A stretch of DNA of 64,000 nt from Lewinellaceae bacterium (GCA_020636005.1 JACJYR010000001.1:1188001-1252000), one strand, 5' to 3'. Counted from the first letter of the stretch, positions 18,635-28,861 are shown. A program made the numbers and translations. The notes: generated from the letters alone by a model not told the origin.

Positions 18635-21600
18635 TTATTCACTCGCAAGATTAAAAGCAAAAGCCACCTGGGTGCCGCGCTTGTCCGTCTTGAACTGACA
18701 GTCGCCCCCGATATCCCGCATCCTGGACTGCATGTTCAGCAGGCCATTGCCGCTCGGTTTTAAAAGCAAGCTGAGATCGAACCCTATTCCGTTGTCTTTG
18801 ACCACTATCTGCAACAGCTTTTCACTGATTTCAAAATCAACCTTTACCTCGGTGGCTTCGGCGTGTTTGAGAATGTTGTTCAGGGCCTCTTTGAAGGCCA
18901 GGAAAAGGGTGCGCCGGTACTCTCCGGTGATGGTGATGGCAGGCATGTTTTCAGGGAGCGACACCTGGTATTCTATGCCCGCATTTTCAAAGAGTTCCAC
19001 TGCGTATTGGTTCAGGTAGGAAAACAGGTTGGCAATGGAATCATTGCGGGCGTTCACCGTCCAGATCACTTCCCTGATTTTCCCGGAGAGATCCCTGGCA
19101 GTGCTGTTGATCCGTTCCAGTTCCTCCTGCAGTTCTTCTGGCGAAGTTTTGTACCGGGCCATTTCGGTTTGCAGGCTGAGGGCCGAAAGGCCGGAGCCGA
19201 GGTCGTCGTGTACATCCCGTGCGATACGCTGGCGTTCCTGCTCCAGGGCGTGGCGCTTTTCCTCTTCCAGCCGGCGCTTGTTATCCCGCCGTTTTTGGCG
19301 GTACAACACCACAAGGCCAACCAATCCAACAGCGAGAACGCCCAACAGGAAATAGAAAACGGGGGTCTGTGTAAACGGGGGGCTGATTTGGATGGACAGG
19401 CGCCTTTCGTCGCTCCATATCCCGTCAGAGTTGGATGCTTTCATCCTGAACACATACTCCCCGGCTGGCAAGCGGGCATAGCGGGCAAAATTCTCCTTGC
19501 CGGATTTCACCCAATCTTTGTCCACGCCTTCCATCTGGTACATGAACTCATTGGCCGAGGGGTGGCTGTAGTCCAGTGCAGCAAAGCTGAACGACAGGGT
19601 ATTGTGCAGGTAATCCAGTGCTATCCGCTGGAATTCGGTGATGTTTTTGGCGCCGGTCAAGGGGCAGGCCAAGGTGCTGTCTTCCTGGTCGTTGATAAGG
19701 ATATTCGTAATGACTGGATGGGCCGGCACCTCCAGGGGCTTGATCTTCTCAGGATAAAAAGCCGTGATGCCGTTGACCGACCCGAACAGCAGCCTGCCAT
19801 CTTTCAGGGCCAGGCAAGCAGCAAAATTGAACTGGAGATCGGAAATGCCGTCCACTAACCCATAGTTGGAAAAATGGGAAGTAGTGGGATCGAAAAGGGA
19901 AAGGCCATTGCCGGTGCCCAGCCAAATCCGGCCCTTTTTATCGGGCAGCACGGATTGTACGGCAGAACTAGCCAAGCCGTTTTTTTCATTGAATATATTA
20001 AAATCGTACCGCCCGTTTTCCCACATCAACTGAACAAGCCCATAGCTATTGGCCATCCAGACCGACGGATCGCCAGGGCGCTCGCAAAATGAACGGGAGT
20101 CGCCCGGTATGATAATTTCCTGTATTTTTTTGAAATTATCGCTGGGATCCATGACCCATATAGACTTTAAGGACAGGCAGCCAAGCAGTTGCCCCTGACT
20201 GCTTTGCCAGAGCGAAACAAAAGGCTCCGGCCCATTGATGGACTCGATGGGCTGCGGCACGAAAGCATTGTTTTTTCCCCTCACCACCTCGTACAGCCCC
20301 CCGTTGTAGGCAGCGAGGACGATCCTGCCATCCTGCAGTTGGCAGCCTGCCAGAAACACCGATTTGTCGGCGCCAAAGGCCGGGATGAGGATGCTGCTCC
20401 CCGGCAATCTGATCGCCACGCCCTCCCAGGACAATATCCATTCACGCCCCGCCTTGTCGTCAAATATGCTGAAAATCCTTTCAAAAGGTTCTTGCCCCTC
20501 AAGGTTCTGTATCTTATCCACCTTGGTATTGGCCCAATTGCGTGTATCGAGCAAAAAAATCCCATTGTTCGGGGTGCCGCAAAGCACTTGCCCGTTCTTA
20601 TCCGCTGCCAGGGTGACGGCATTAAAATTACCGGGAGAGTTGGAGTGGGAGAGGGAGGGCTTTATTATGGAAAACTTTTGCTTGCCGGGATGGTAGAAAT
20701 CCACGCCCAGGTTATTGGTAGAAATCCAAATGCCACCATCCCTGTCCATGGTAATCTGGGCAATATTGTCACTGCTTATGCCATGTGTGTTGGCCGGGGA
20801 GGCGACTATCCGCTGGATGAACTCCTGTTGGTTCAGATCGAAAAAAAACAACCCTTTTTTCTGAAAGCCAGCGAGCAGCAGGTTGCCGCTGATCTTTTCC
20901 AGGGCAGAGCAAAGTACCAGTTCGGCCTGTTGGTACCGGTCGAAACGGGTGAGCTTTCCCGAGGCTTGAACATAACTGGCCAGGCCGGCTTTGGTGGCCA
21001 ACCAAAGGGTATCTGCGGATGGGAGCACCTCCCGCACGGTGAGCGGTTGGTTGTCGGCCGGGCCGAACAGGAGCGCCTGCCCGGCCAGGAGATTTCCCTG
21101 AAACGTTTCCACCAGCAGCCCAGGCTTTTGATAAGCACAATAAAATACCTTGCTTACCAACCCTCCCGCATCGGCCAGGGCAAAGGCCCTGAGGGCTAGG
21201 GTGGGCAGTTCGTGTTGGAAGCTAAACTGGTGGGTACTGGTATTGAAATGGTACAATTTGTTGCCTTCCACAATGATCCAAAGATTGCCCGCCCCATCCA
21301 GGTGAAAAGCATAATACCCCAGTTCTTTCCCGCCTGCCTTTTTTTTCAGGGAAAAGCTCGAAAACTGGTCCAGCTTGCGTTGATAGCAGTTCAGCCCTTC
21401 ATACGTGCTGAACCAGAGGTTGGTGTTTGCGTCCTCAAAAAAATTGCTTTGGATATTTTGCCCCAATATAGAGATGGAATCGGCCGGGTTGGGCTTGTAG
21501 GTCTTAATCCGCTTGCCATCATAGCGGTTCAGGCCGTTAACCGAGCTGAGCCATACAAAACCCTTGGAATCTTTGTAGATAAAGTAATTGGTACCTTCCG

Positions 21601-21709
21601 ACAACCCGTCGCCAACCGTCAAATGATGAAAATAGGGCGAAACCTCCTGGGCAGGTATCAGGGCTGGCCAAATTACCTGGCAAAATGCCAATAGAAGGAA
21701 CCTGCACAT
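18635..21709 (-). CDS. Two-component sensor histidine kinase with propeller and Y_Y_Y domains
   Basis: A 1,024-residue membrane sensor. A signal peptide (MCRFLLLAFCQVIWPALIPAQ) leads into a periplasmic two-component-regulator beta-propeller (about 25-640; repeats such as DSKGFVWLSSVNGLNRYDG and KGRIWLGTGNGLSLFDP) and a Y_Y_Y domain (about 690-760). One membrane helix (YFLLGVLAVGLVGLVVLY) precedes a HisKA_3 dimerisation domain with the phospho-acceptor His in ARDVHDDLGSG and a HATPase domain (NNILKHAEATEVKV, DNGIGFDL, GNGLLNMQSR). The NarL-type regulator at 22305 is the obvious partner although it lies on the other strand. In Bacteroidota this architecture often senses polysaccharides, but here the kinase is NarL-type rather than hybrid, and no polysaccharide genes are near. 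Confidence 0.93.
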   Translation of the reverse strand: MCRFLLLAFCQVIWPALIPAQEVSPYFHHLTVGDGLSEGTNYFIYKDSKGFVWLSSVNGLNRYDGKRIKTYKPNPADSISILGQNIQSNFFEDANTNLWFSTYEGLNCYQRKLDQFSSFSLKKKAGGKELGYYAFHLDGAGNLWIIVEGNKLYHFNTSTHQFSFQHELPTLALRAFALADAGGLVSKVFYCAYQKPGLLVETFQGNLLAGQALLFGPADNQPLTVREVLPSADTLWLATKAGLASYVQASGKLTRFDRYQQAELVLCSALEKISGNLLLAGFQKKGLFFFDLNQQEFIQRIVASPANTHGISSDNIAQITMDRDGGIWISTNNLGVDFYHPGKQKFSIIKPSLSHSNSPGNFNAVTLAADKNGQVLCGTPNNGIFLLDTRNWANTKVDKIQNLEGQEPFERIFSIFDDKAGREWILSWEGVAIRLPGSSILIPAFGADKSVFLAGCQLQDGRIVLAAYNGGLYEVVRGKNNAFVPQPIESINGPEPFVSLWQSSQGQLLGCLSLKSIWVMDPSDNFKKIQEIIIPGDSRSFCERPGDPSVWMANSYGLVQLMWENGRYDFNIFNEKNGLASSAVQSVLPDKKGRIWLGTGNGLSLFDPTTSHFSNYGLVDGISDLQFNFAACLALKDGRLLFGSVNGITAFYPEKIKPLEVPAHPVITNILINDQEDSTLACPLTGAKNITEFQRIALDYLHNTLSFSFAALDYSHPSANEFMYQMEGVDKDWVKSGKENFARYARLPAGEYVFRMKASNSDGIWSDERRLSIQISPPFTQTPVFYFLLGVLAVGLVGLVVLYRQKRRDNKRRLEEEKRHALEQERQRIARDVHDDLGSGLSALSLQTEMARYKTSPEELQEELERINSTARDLSGKIREVIWTVNARNDSIANLFSYLNQYAVELFENAGIEYQVSLPENMPAITITGEYRRTLFLAFKEALNNILKHAEATEVKVDFEISEKLLQIVVKDNGIGFDLSLLLKPSGNGLLNMQSRMRDIGGDCQFKTDKRGTQVAFAFNLASE

Positions 21710-21873
21710 AAATGGTAGTTTGAAATCAAAGATTCACGGGGGTAAATCAAAGATTCACGACAACAACTCGATTTATACACTTGATAATCAAGCGTATATT
21801 TGAATTTTTTAAAAACCGGATAACCCAACCTGATTTCAATGATATATCCGGGGCGGTTGGAAAAGGGTCAACC

Positions 21874-22140
21874 CTATTTATCGCAGTATGGAGGACATGG
21901 GAGGACCGTACTGCTGAACTGGACGGTGGAACTTGGATGCCCGCTGGCTTCGATGGGAGCCATGACCAAATGGATATCGCCGGCGGTATCTTTTTGAAAA
22001 AAGACTGCCACATTGGAAGTAGCCAGGCCAGTGAGCCAGGATGCCAATGCAGGCCCGTTTATTTGAACCATCTGAAGATCGCTGTCCGACAGGGTGGTGT
22101 CAGACAAGGAGATGCTGCTAACTTTTTTAGGTGTTGCCAT
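21874..22140 (-). CDS. Small protein of unknown function with C-terminal CPPYC motif
   Basis: An 88-residue protein between the sensor kinase and its probable response regulator, transcribed toward the kinase gene (164 bp away) and divergent from the regulator. It starts MATPKKVSSISLSDTTLSDS and ends LPCPPYCDK. There is no signal peptide or membrane helix. The Ser/Leu/Asp-rich N-terminus and terminal Cys pair are reminiscent of peptide precursors but no leader cleavage motif is seen, so the function is left open. Codon use is similar to its neighbours. Confidence 0.6.
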   Translation of the reverse strand: MATPKKVSSISLSDTTLSDSDLQMVQINGPALASWLTGLATSNVAVFFQKDTAGDIHLVMAPIEASGHPSSTVQFSSTVLPCPPYCDK

Positions 22141-22304
22141 AATAGGTTTTGATATTTATTCCAAATGTAGGGCAAGTTTGCCGTTCGCTAAAATCCCCCT
22201 TTTGTTGGAATTCCCACCCGGATGGGGGATGAAATTTGATAATCTGAACAGGATTGCCGTTTTTTAGTGACGATTTTTCGCTAACCTAAGAAAAACTGGT
22301 ATCG

Positions 22305-22943
22305 ATGAAAACTATCCAAATCGCCATTGTTGAAGATGTGGAGGAATACCGCAAAGCGCTCCAGATGATGCTCAACGCCACCCCTGGCCTTCAATGCAGC
22401 CAGGTCTATTCAAACGGCGAATCGGCCGTGGAGAACATTCCAAAGCAAAAAACCGATATTGTACTGGTGGACATCAACCTGCCCAGGATGAACGGCATCG
22501 AGGTGATGAGGATGCTGAAAAGCAGCCTCCCAAAGATCCAGTGCATGGTGCTCACCGTGTTCGAAGACGACGATAAAATCTTCGACGCCCTGGCTGCCGG
22601 GGCCAGCGGCTACCTGCTCAAAAGCACTCCGCCCGGAAAAATCATGGAAGCCATCCGGGAACTGCACGACGGCGGTTCGCCCATGAGCACCCAGATTGCC
22701 CGGAAGGTGGTCGCCTCTTTCCGCCAACCCACCAAAGAAGTGGACAACCCCTACGAACAGATGCTGACGCAACGGGAAAAAGAAGTGCTGGAACTCCTCT
22801 CCAAAGGTAAACTTTACAAGCAAATTGCCGGCGAGCTTTTCATTTCATTGGAAACCGTAAAATCCCATTGCCACAATATCTACGAGAAACTGCACGTAAC
22901 GACGAAGATGGAGGCCATCAATAAAGTATTCCCGAGGGGATAG
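22305..22943 (+). CDS. NarL/LuxR-type response regulator
   Basis: A 212-residue regulator. The receiver domain (1-125) has the acidic pocket Glu10/Asp11, the phospho-acceptor Asp56 in DIVLVDINLP and the conserved Lys in SGYLLKSTPPG. A LuxR-type helix-turn-helix follows (LTQREKEVLELLSKGKLYKQ, SLETVKSHCHNIYEKL). It is the likely cytoplasmic partner of the HisKA_3 kinase at 18635-21709. Genes they control are not evident from the window; the small protein at 21874, divergent from this gene, is a candidate. Confidence 0.95.
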   Translation: MKTIQIAIVEDVEEYRKALQMMLNATPGLQCSQVYSNGESAVENIPKQKTDIVLVDINLPRMNGIEVMRMLKSSLPKIQCMVLTVFEDDDKIFDALAAGASGYLLKSTPPGKIMEAIRELHDGGSPMSTQIARKVVASFRQPTKEVDNPYEQMLTQREKEVLELLSKGKLYKQIAGELFISLETVKSHCHNIYEKLHVTTKMEAINKVFPRG

Positions 22944-22957
22944 GTGAAAACCAAAAG

Positions 22958-23848
22958 TCAGGAGGTTTCGATACCCTCCAAAATTTCGATGGTTTCGTTA
23001 AGGCTGGAAAGGATAGTAGCGTTTTCAGGAGTCTTCACTACCTGTGAAGCTACGAGGTAGCCCGTGAGCAGAAGATGTGCGCCCAGGGAGGCATCCGCAA
23101 GGTTATCGAGGTATTTCTGTACGGGTTCTTTGTTGAACGTTTCGGAAAGGATGGTAAAAACGTAGTCGGGATGGTGTATCTGGCAGGCGTCCTTGAGGTC
23201 TATCAGCGCCATGTTGGGGCCGAGGTTGACCACCTGGAAATGGCGTTTTTTTAACAGGTACTGCATGAAGAGAAGGCTTAGCTCCTGCTGCTCTTCCCTG
23301 GGCAGGTACAAAATGAATTTCGGGGCCTTCCGGTCCGTGGTTATTGGTTCCGCCTCGATGGCAGCGATGAGTTTGTTGCGGATGAGCAGGGTAATAAAGT
23401 TCTCCTGCACGGGCTTGATAGATCCTGTCAGCCACAGCAAGCTCAACTTTTCCATGAAGGGGTACAACACTTCCAGCATGGCCTGCTCAAATCCCAATTG
23501 TTCAATGTGGTTGTCGAGAATGCGGGAAAATTTGTATTCGTCCATTTCGATGGCAGACAGCGTCAACAGGTCAATCTCCTCATCAAGGCCTGCCCTGATT
23601 TCAGAAACATCCCCCACCTTTTCCGCAATGTCGGCCTTGCTCATGGCCGCTATTTTAGAGATCTTGATGCCATGCCGGTTGAGCAGGGCCACGTTCAGCA
23701 GAAGTTTCAGGTCGTCGTCTTCGTAAAAGCGGATGTTGGTGTCCGTGCGCCTGGGCCGCAGGAGCCCATAGCGCTGTTCCCACATGCGGATAGTGTGGGT
23801 TTTAATGCCGGAAAGCTTTTCCAAATCGCTGATAGAGTAAAACGCCAT
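22958..23848 (-). CDS. MerR-type regulator with a B12-binding-like domain lacking the ligand motif
   Basis: A 296-residue DNA-binding protein. The N-terminal MerR winged helix is clear (YSISDLEKLSGIKTHTIRMW, EQRYGLLRPRRTDTNIRFY). Residues about 90-165 match the helical B12-binding-2 cap and about 170-290 the Rossmann-like B12-binding fold. The cobalamin-ligand motif DxHxxG of CarH/LitR-type sensors is not present; the equivalent position reads REEQQELS, so light or B12 sensing by this protein is doubtful. It converges with the response regulator, 14 bp apart. Relatives in Bacteroidota control carotenoid or stress genes, but no target is visible here. The 305-bp gap to the next gene shows no further feature. 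Confidence 0.9.
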   Translation of the reverse strand: MAFYSISDLEKLSGIKTHTIRMWEQRYGLLRPRRTDTNIRFYEDDDLKLLLNVALLNRHGIKISKIAAMSKADIAEKVGDVSEIRAGLDEEIDLLTLSAIEMDEYKFSRILDNHIEQLGFEQAMLEVLYPFMEKLSLLWLTGSIKPVQENFITLLIRNKLIAAIEAEPITTDRKAPKFILYLPREEQQELSLLFMQYLLKKRHFQVVNLGPNMALIDLKDACQIHHPDYVFTILSETFNKEPVQKYLDNLADASLGAHLLLTGYLVASQVVKTPENATILSSLNETIEILEGIETS

Positions 23849-24153
23849 TGCTTTGATTGAACTTATCCTACAGTTAAGAAATTGGGGGAAAGACCTGTTT
23901 TTAAACGCAGCATTTTAAATAAGGCTGCAACGTGCTTGAAACAGGGGATAAAAAAAAAGGTTTAACAAATTGCAAATTGACGGACTAAACCCCACCAGGC
24001 CAAATGCCCGACTTCATTAACCAAAGTGGAATTTGGATTTTTGCCTACCTTGGCCTGTCCAAAATCTACCCTCAAAAACTGCCGTCCACTCATTTCATCA
24101 TGTATCCGGAAACCAGGAAGCAGGATTCCCAACCGGAACAAAAAATAGCTTTT

Positions 24154-26730
24154 ATGAACCGCATATCTACCCATCGGTGGCCAAAGTCCCTTAAAAACAA
24201 CCTATTTGCAGCGCTACTGCTTTCTTTTGGATGGTTTACACCTTCCCTGATTGCCCAAACTTGCACATATACCATTGAGATGTTCGAGAATTACGGCATT
24301 GGCTGGAGCGGTGGCTTCCTGACGGTCAACTCCAACGGAACCGTGACGACCCATACCCTGCTGACGGGCAACATGGGCAACTCGTCCTTTGAAGTGACAA
24401 ACGGCAAGCCCCTCACAATTACCTACACCGCCGGCGGCTTTGCCGGGCCAAGCTACATGGTGTATGACGCCAGCGGAGACCTGATTTTTTCGAGCGGGCC
24501 TCCTCCTTTGACCACCGGGACGGTATTTTCAGGGGTGGCATGTTGTGCATCGGGCTGCGACAAACCGAACGCCGATTTAACCTTCATTTCCATGATCACC
24601 GATTCCTCCGCCTTTGTCAATTGGGCCAACGTGGCCGGGGCGCAAGGCTATCTGCTGGAATACGGCCCATCGGGCTTTCCGCCCGGTGCAGGGCTGTTGA
24701 TAGATTCCATCCCCTCCAATGCCGACCTCACCGGCCTCAACCCCTGCGTGGACTACGATTTTTACCTCTACACCAGGTGCAGCGACAGCACCCTGAGCTG
24801 CCCTGCCGGCCCATTGAGCCTCAAAACAAAATGCCCGGCGCTCATCCCCGGCGGCACTTGCACCTATACCCTCGAGTTTTTCGACTCCTTCGGCGACGGC
24901 TGGAACGGAGCCTCCCTCACCGTGCAGAACAACGGCAATATGCAAACCTTCACCCTGCTCAACGGGTTCGAGGTCACCCATACGTTTACCGCTACCAGCA
25001 ACACGATCATAGATTTCTCCTATACCGCCGGCTCTTTCGCCGACGAAGTCACCTACAACATCCTCGATCCCAACGGGCAGGTCATTTTCAGCGACGGCCC
25101 TTTCCCCACTGCCGGGCCCGTCTTCAGCACCCTCGCCTGCCCGAGCTGCCCCGGCCCTGTGCCCTTCATGAAAGATGTGAACGCCGACAACGCCACCGTC
25201 GCCTGGAACCCCAACCCCGGCGTCAATGGCACCTACATCGTTGAGTATGGCCCGTTCGGGTTTACCCTCGGCACGGGCACAGTGCTCAACATCGTCAGTT
25301 CACAAAGCACCGTGCTGCTCAGCGGGCTGCAGGAGAATACCTGGTACGACGTCTATGTGTCGCTCGATTGTGGCACCGAGGCCAGCCTGCCCCGCAACCC
25401 GGTTTCTTTCAAAACCCTATGGCTCCACGATGTGGGCGTCTCCACCATCACGATGCCGAATTCCGATGAGTGCGACCTCGGCGGCAACGAAATGGTGACC
25501 ATCGGCCTGCGCAATTATGGCCAGAAACCGGAGACCCTCTTCGAGTTCTTCTTTGCGGTCAATGGCGTGCCCGTCAACATCCCCGTGCCGCAGGACGGCC
25601 TCTTTACCGGTGTGGTGGGCAACGACAGCACCCAGTTTATTGCCTTTGAAACCACCTATGACTTCTCCGCCCCCGGCTACTACCTCATCGAAGCCTGGAC
25701 TAAATTGGATGGCGACAGCGACAGGACCAACGATACCTTCCGCCTCGAAATCAATACGGCCTACGCATTACCCCTCATGGAAGATTTTGAAGATGGCACT
25801 GTGGATCCGCTGTGGATCAACAATGGCTCTATTTTCCCGCCGGATTCCCACAACAACGAATCTTTCGTCTTGGGCATTAACCTATGGGCCGGCGTACAGA
25901 ACTTCGCCCTGACAACCAAGCGCTATGGCGTTTTGGCACCAGGCGACCAATTGTCGCTAGACTACCGCTTTGTGGATTACTTCGAAGGCACCCAGGCCAC
26001 AGATCTTGGCGACAATACCGTCGAAGTACAAATCTCCGATGATTGCGGGGAGAGCTTCGAAACCATCTATACCATTGATGAATCCAACCACACCCCGACC
26101 ACCGATATGACCACCCTCATTTTGCCCCTCGACCAATACGAGGGCAAGGCCATCAACCTCCGCCTGGTGGGCGCCTGGTCTGGCGGGGACTATTGGCTCG
26201 ACATTGACAATATTAACATCACCGGTTGCCCCGCCAACCTTGGCCTGGAAGCGCAAATTGTCGGTTCGCCCGAAAATGAGGCCAGTGGAAGCATCACCCT
26301 CATACCCCATTTGGGCACTGCCCCATTCAGCTATAGTTGGGATATTGGCAGCACCGGGGCCACCATCAATGACCTGCCCGTGGGCGTTTATGAAGTAACG
26401 GTGACAGACGCTGCCGGTTGCCAGCAGGCCAGCATTTATCAGGTAGGGTACCTGGTGGGTACCGACGAAGTAGCGGGCATCCAGTCTATGAACCTTTACC
26501 CAAACCCCACCGCCGATGTGGCCCTGCTCGACCTAACGCTGGTGCGGGCCATGGATGTTCAACTGCGCCTGCTCAACACCAATGGGCAGGTCGTTTACGA
26601 TGCGGCGCTCCAAAACGTGCAGCATGCCCGCCAGGAACTCGACCTGGCCCACCAGCCGCCCGGCCTTTACATCGTGCAGGTGGTGGCCCAGGGCAGGCCC
26701 TACTACGCCAAGCTCATGGTTGCGAGGTAA
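24154..26730 (+). CDS. Secreted fibronectin-III/SprB-type surface protein with T9SS tail
   Basis: An 858-residue protein. The ATG at 24154 is chosen because the following sequence is a long signal peptide (MNRISTHRWPKSLKNNLFAA... SLIAQ); the frame is open to 24004. It has two homologous units beginning CTYTIEMFENYGIGWSGGFL and CTYTLEFFDSFGDGWNGASL, each followed by a fibronectin-III-like module (NWANVAGAQGYLLEYGPSG and VAWNPNPGVNGTYIVEYGP). A jelly-roll-like domain follows (about 560-720). A SprB-type repeat (APFSYSWDIGSTGATINDLP) precedes the T9SS sorting domain (MNLYPNPTADVALLDLTLV). Probably an adhesin; no catalytic motif is seen. Confidence 0.87.
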   Translation: MNRISTHRWPKSLKNNLFAALLLSFGWFTPSLIAQTCTYTIEMFENYGIGWSGGFLTVNSNGTVTTHTLLTGNMGNSSFEVTNGKPLTITYTAGGFAGPSYMVYDASGDLIFSSGPPPLTTGTVFSGVACCASGCDKPNADLTFISMITDSSAFVNWANVAGAQGYLLEYGPSGFPPGAGLLIDSIPSNADLTGLNPCVDYDFYLYTRCSDSTLSCPAGPLSLKTKCPALIPGGTCTYTLEFFDSFGDGWNGASLTVQNNGNMQTFTLLNGFEVTHTFTATSNTIIDFSYTAGSFADEVTYNILDPNGQVIFSDGPFPTAGPVFSTLACPSCPGPVPFMKDVNADNATVAWNPNPGVNGTYIVEYGPFGFTLGTGTVLNIVSSQSTVLLSGLQENTWYDVYVSLDCGTEASLPRNPVSFKTLWLHDVGVSTITMPNSDECDLGGNEMVTIGLRNYGQKPETLFEFFFAVNGVPVNIPVPQDGLFTGVVGNDSTQFIAFETTYDFSAPGYYLIEAWTKLDGDSDRTNDTFRLEINTAYALPLMEDFEDGTVDPLWINNGSIFPPDSHNNESFVLGINLWAGVQNFALTTKRYGVLAPGDQLSLDYRFVDYFEGTQATDLGDNTVEVQISDDCGESFETIYTIDESNHTPTTDMTTLILPLDQYEGKAINLRLVGAWSGGDYWLDIDNINITGCPANLGLEAQIVGSPENEASGSITLIPHLGTAPFSYSWDIGSTGATINDLPVGVYEVTVTDAAGCQQASIYQVGYLVGTDEVAGIQSMNLYPNPTADVALLDLTLVRAMDVQLRLLNTNGQVVYDAALQNVQHARQELDLAHQPPGLYIVQVVAQGRPYYAKLMVAR

Positions 26731-26939
26731 ATTGTTGGCAACAACCGATAAAAGGGGAAGATGCTGTATTATATTTAACGCAAACAGGTTTTCCCGAAAA
26801 TCGGGGCAGGTCGTGCATTGGCAGAATGGCCATTGGCTTTTGGCCGTAGTTTTTGGCTAACGGCCAATGGCATTTGCACAAAAGAAGGTTTAGAAATTTG
26901 GTTGACTTTGTCAGGTGGAAAAATAATTTCAGCATACCC

Positions 26940-27251
26940 ATGGAAATAAATGAAATTGATGGCATAAGCTATTATTTTGCAATTGTTACAACAAAAAATG
27001 GAACTAATTGGCCAATTATCCGAGTCCAAGAATATGGCCCAATTCAACTTGTTGAGGCCCTCGGAACAACTGAGTTGATAGAGTCAAAAAACGTAAAAAA
27101 ATTTATTGAAAACTTAGATGAAAAGATTATGAACAATGAAGGCAATTCCAAATTTTGGCTCTACCATAACGATTTAGATGTAGAAATTTTAGGGCAAAAT
27201 GTAAAGATAAATCTGGATTCAGCTGAACTTATACATGTACTATTTCCTTAA
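26940..27251 (+). CDS. Hypothetical AT-rich small protein
   Basis: A 103-residue protein (start MEINEIDGISYYFAIVTTKN), acidic, with no signal peptide. The frame is open upstream to 26853 but that part covers an intergenic repeat-like stretch. The base composition is far more AT-rich than the adjacent T9SS gene, suggesting acquisition by transfer. Size, acidity and company (the 51-residue gene and the beta-propeller remnant that follow) resemble immunity-type genes of polymorphic toxin loci, but no toxin gene is in the window, so this is only a guess. Confidence 0.55.
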   Translation: MEINEIDGISYYFAIVTTKNGTNWPIIRVQEYGPIQLVEALGTTELIESKNVKKFIENLDEKIMNNEGNSKFWLYHNDLDVEILGQNVKINLDSAELIHVLFP

Positions 27252-27299
27252 ACGGACTTCAAAAAATCCTTTCTCAATGGTATAATTTCCTATTGGCCT

Positions 27300-27455
27300 A
27301 TGAAAACGGTGAAATTCCAGGAATTAAAAAGAATTTCACATGGAAACGATAACTCCTATGTTTTTGGATACTTAGTTATCGACTACATAGACGACCTTTT
27401 ATTCTACATCAATAACAATGATGATTGGTTTTTTGAAATTTTTGAAACAAACTGA
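27300..27455 (+). CDS. Hypothetical 51-residue AT-rich protein
   Basis: An ATG at 27300 opens a short frame (MKTVKFQELKRISHGNDNSY, ending FFEIFETN) that stops 3 bp before the next start. It is acidic and aromatic in its C-terminal half. Spacing to both neighbours (48 and 3 bp) fits an operon. It is not recognised, and could be a fragment of a longer gene. Confidence 0.4.
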   Translation: MKTVKFQELKRISHGNDNSYVFGYLVIDYIDDLLFYINNNDDWFFEIFETN

Positions 27456-27458
27456 TTT

Positions 27459-28462
27459 ATGATGGTTGTTAAAAAAACGGTATTACAAGGAGTTGATTCT
27501 TTTGAAATTCTGAACGATAGCTATGCTTCCATGTTTCTAATAAAAGATGGGGCTTTAGAATTAATTGATACTAATTTAGGAAGTAGGTTGATTTTGGAAA
27601 AGAAAGTTGAGTCATTTTTTAAACATGAGAATATTCTTTTGACACAGGCAGAAAACGGATCGGATTTAAACGCTTATGTTGGCAATCAATATATTAAAGC
27701 CATTCCCGGAGTTTAGAAACTGTTTTAAAACCTATTCATCATACTGAAAAAACTTGAAATAAAATTGTCGCCCTGAAATTTTTACCAACAAAGGCAACCT
27801 CAAATGGATTATTACTATATAGTGAAGGTAGGTTGTTAGAGTGTACAGATTTATCGGCAAATATGAGATGGCAATTGGAAGTAGGGAAATGGGGATATAT
27901 CTATCCGAAGGCAAGGAGGAATTAGGCCATATAAATGAAATTGAAATGGTTGAGGAGTCCCAAACATTGGTAGTTTCTGATTTTTGCCCGTAATATAATT
28001 GGCGTGGATGTAACAACAGGAAAAATCAAGTGGGAAAAACCAGTTCCAGGCGGACTAAGTAATTTGTATGTAATATAATGATCAAGTATTTATTATGTCT
28101 TATGCTATTGCGCCAACTTACTTAGTGTTAAATGCAAAAAGCTAGGGAGACAATTGTGGAAGTAAATTTAGGCGAAGCATGGGAATCAATGGCCGCCAGA
28201 GATCCCCGCACCGGAAAAAAACCCATTTTGATTGGCGTTTGACCAGCCATACTGTTGACGACAAATACATGTACATAACGAACAGGTATGATTTAGAGAT
28301 TTGCATTGTTGATAAAAACACTGCAGAAATCGTAGAACGGGTACTCCCCCCTTAGAAGGAGGTGCCACAGTTCCTGCCCTGAATGCACCTATCGTGAAAA
28401 ACAACTTCATCTATCAGTTAGATGGAAACAAGAACCTTTTTGTTTTTGAAATGATTGAATAG
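27459..28462 (+). pseudogene. Frameshifted PQQ-like beta-propeller protein gene
   Basis: Fragments in all three frames line up to one protein of roughly 330 residues. The first 85 codons are intact (27459-27716: VVKKTVLQGVDSFEILND ...). Then follow NGLLLYSEGRLLECTDLSAN, GKEELGHINEIEMVEESQTL, IIGVDVTTGKIKWEKPVPGG, GETIVEVNLGEAWESMA-like sequence, DDKYMYITNRYDLEICIVDK and finally FIYQLDGNKNLFVFEMIE before the stop at 28460. The blades with GVDVTTGKIKWE are typical of PQQ-like propellers. At least five shifts are needed, so the copy is either dead or misread. It is AT-rich like the two small genes before it. Such proteins sometimes act as immunity partners; here the role is unknown. Confidence 0.65.
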
Positions 28463-28861
28463 CGATGGGAAATATAGAAACCATAGAACTTGCTTTTATT
28501 TATTAACCTCATTTTATGAACACACATACACCTGCTGGCAAAGGGTCTTCTGATTGAAAATCAGTTGTGTCAAGTCTTTCAGCTTTCAATTCGGCAGCAC
28601 TTAATTACTTGCTCAAACTCGTTGTTATTTGGCAATATTTAGCCGCTGATGGCATGGTGAGGTGGAAGACTTGACACGACGGGTTTTGAACTTTTCTGAT
28701 TTGTGCCGCTCCTGCCGCAAACGTCACCTGCCCACCTCCCTCCTTTTAGCAAATATTTTTCGACAAAATCCCGTTATTTTATTTCTTCTCTGGGCATTTT
28801 TTTTTTCATTTTTGTTTCACCCGCCAAGTAATCACTTCCACATTTCAAAAAAATTTAAAAC

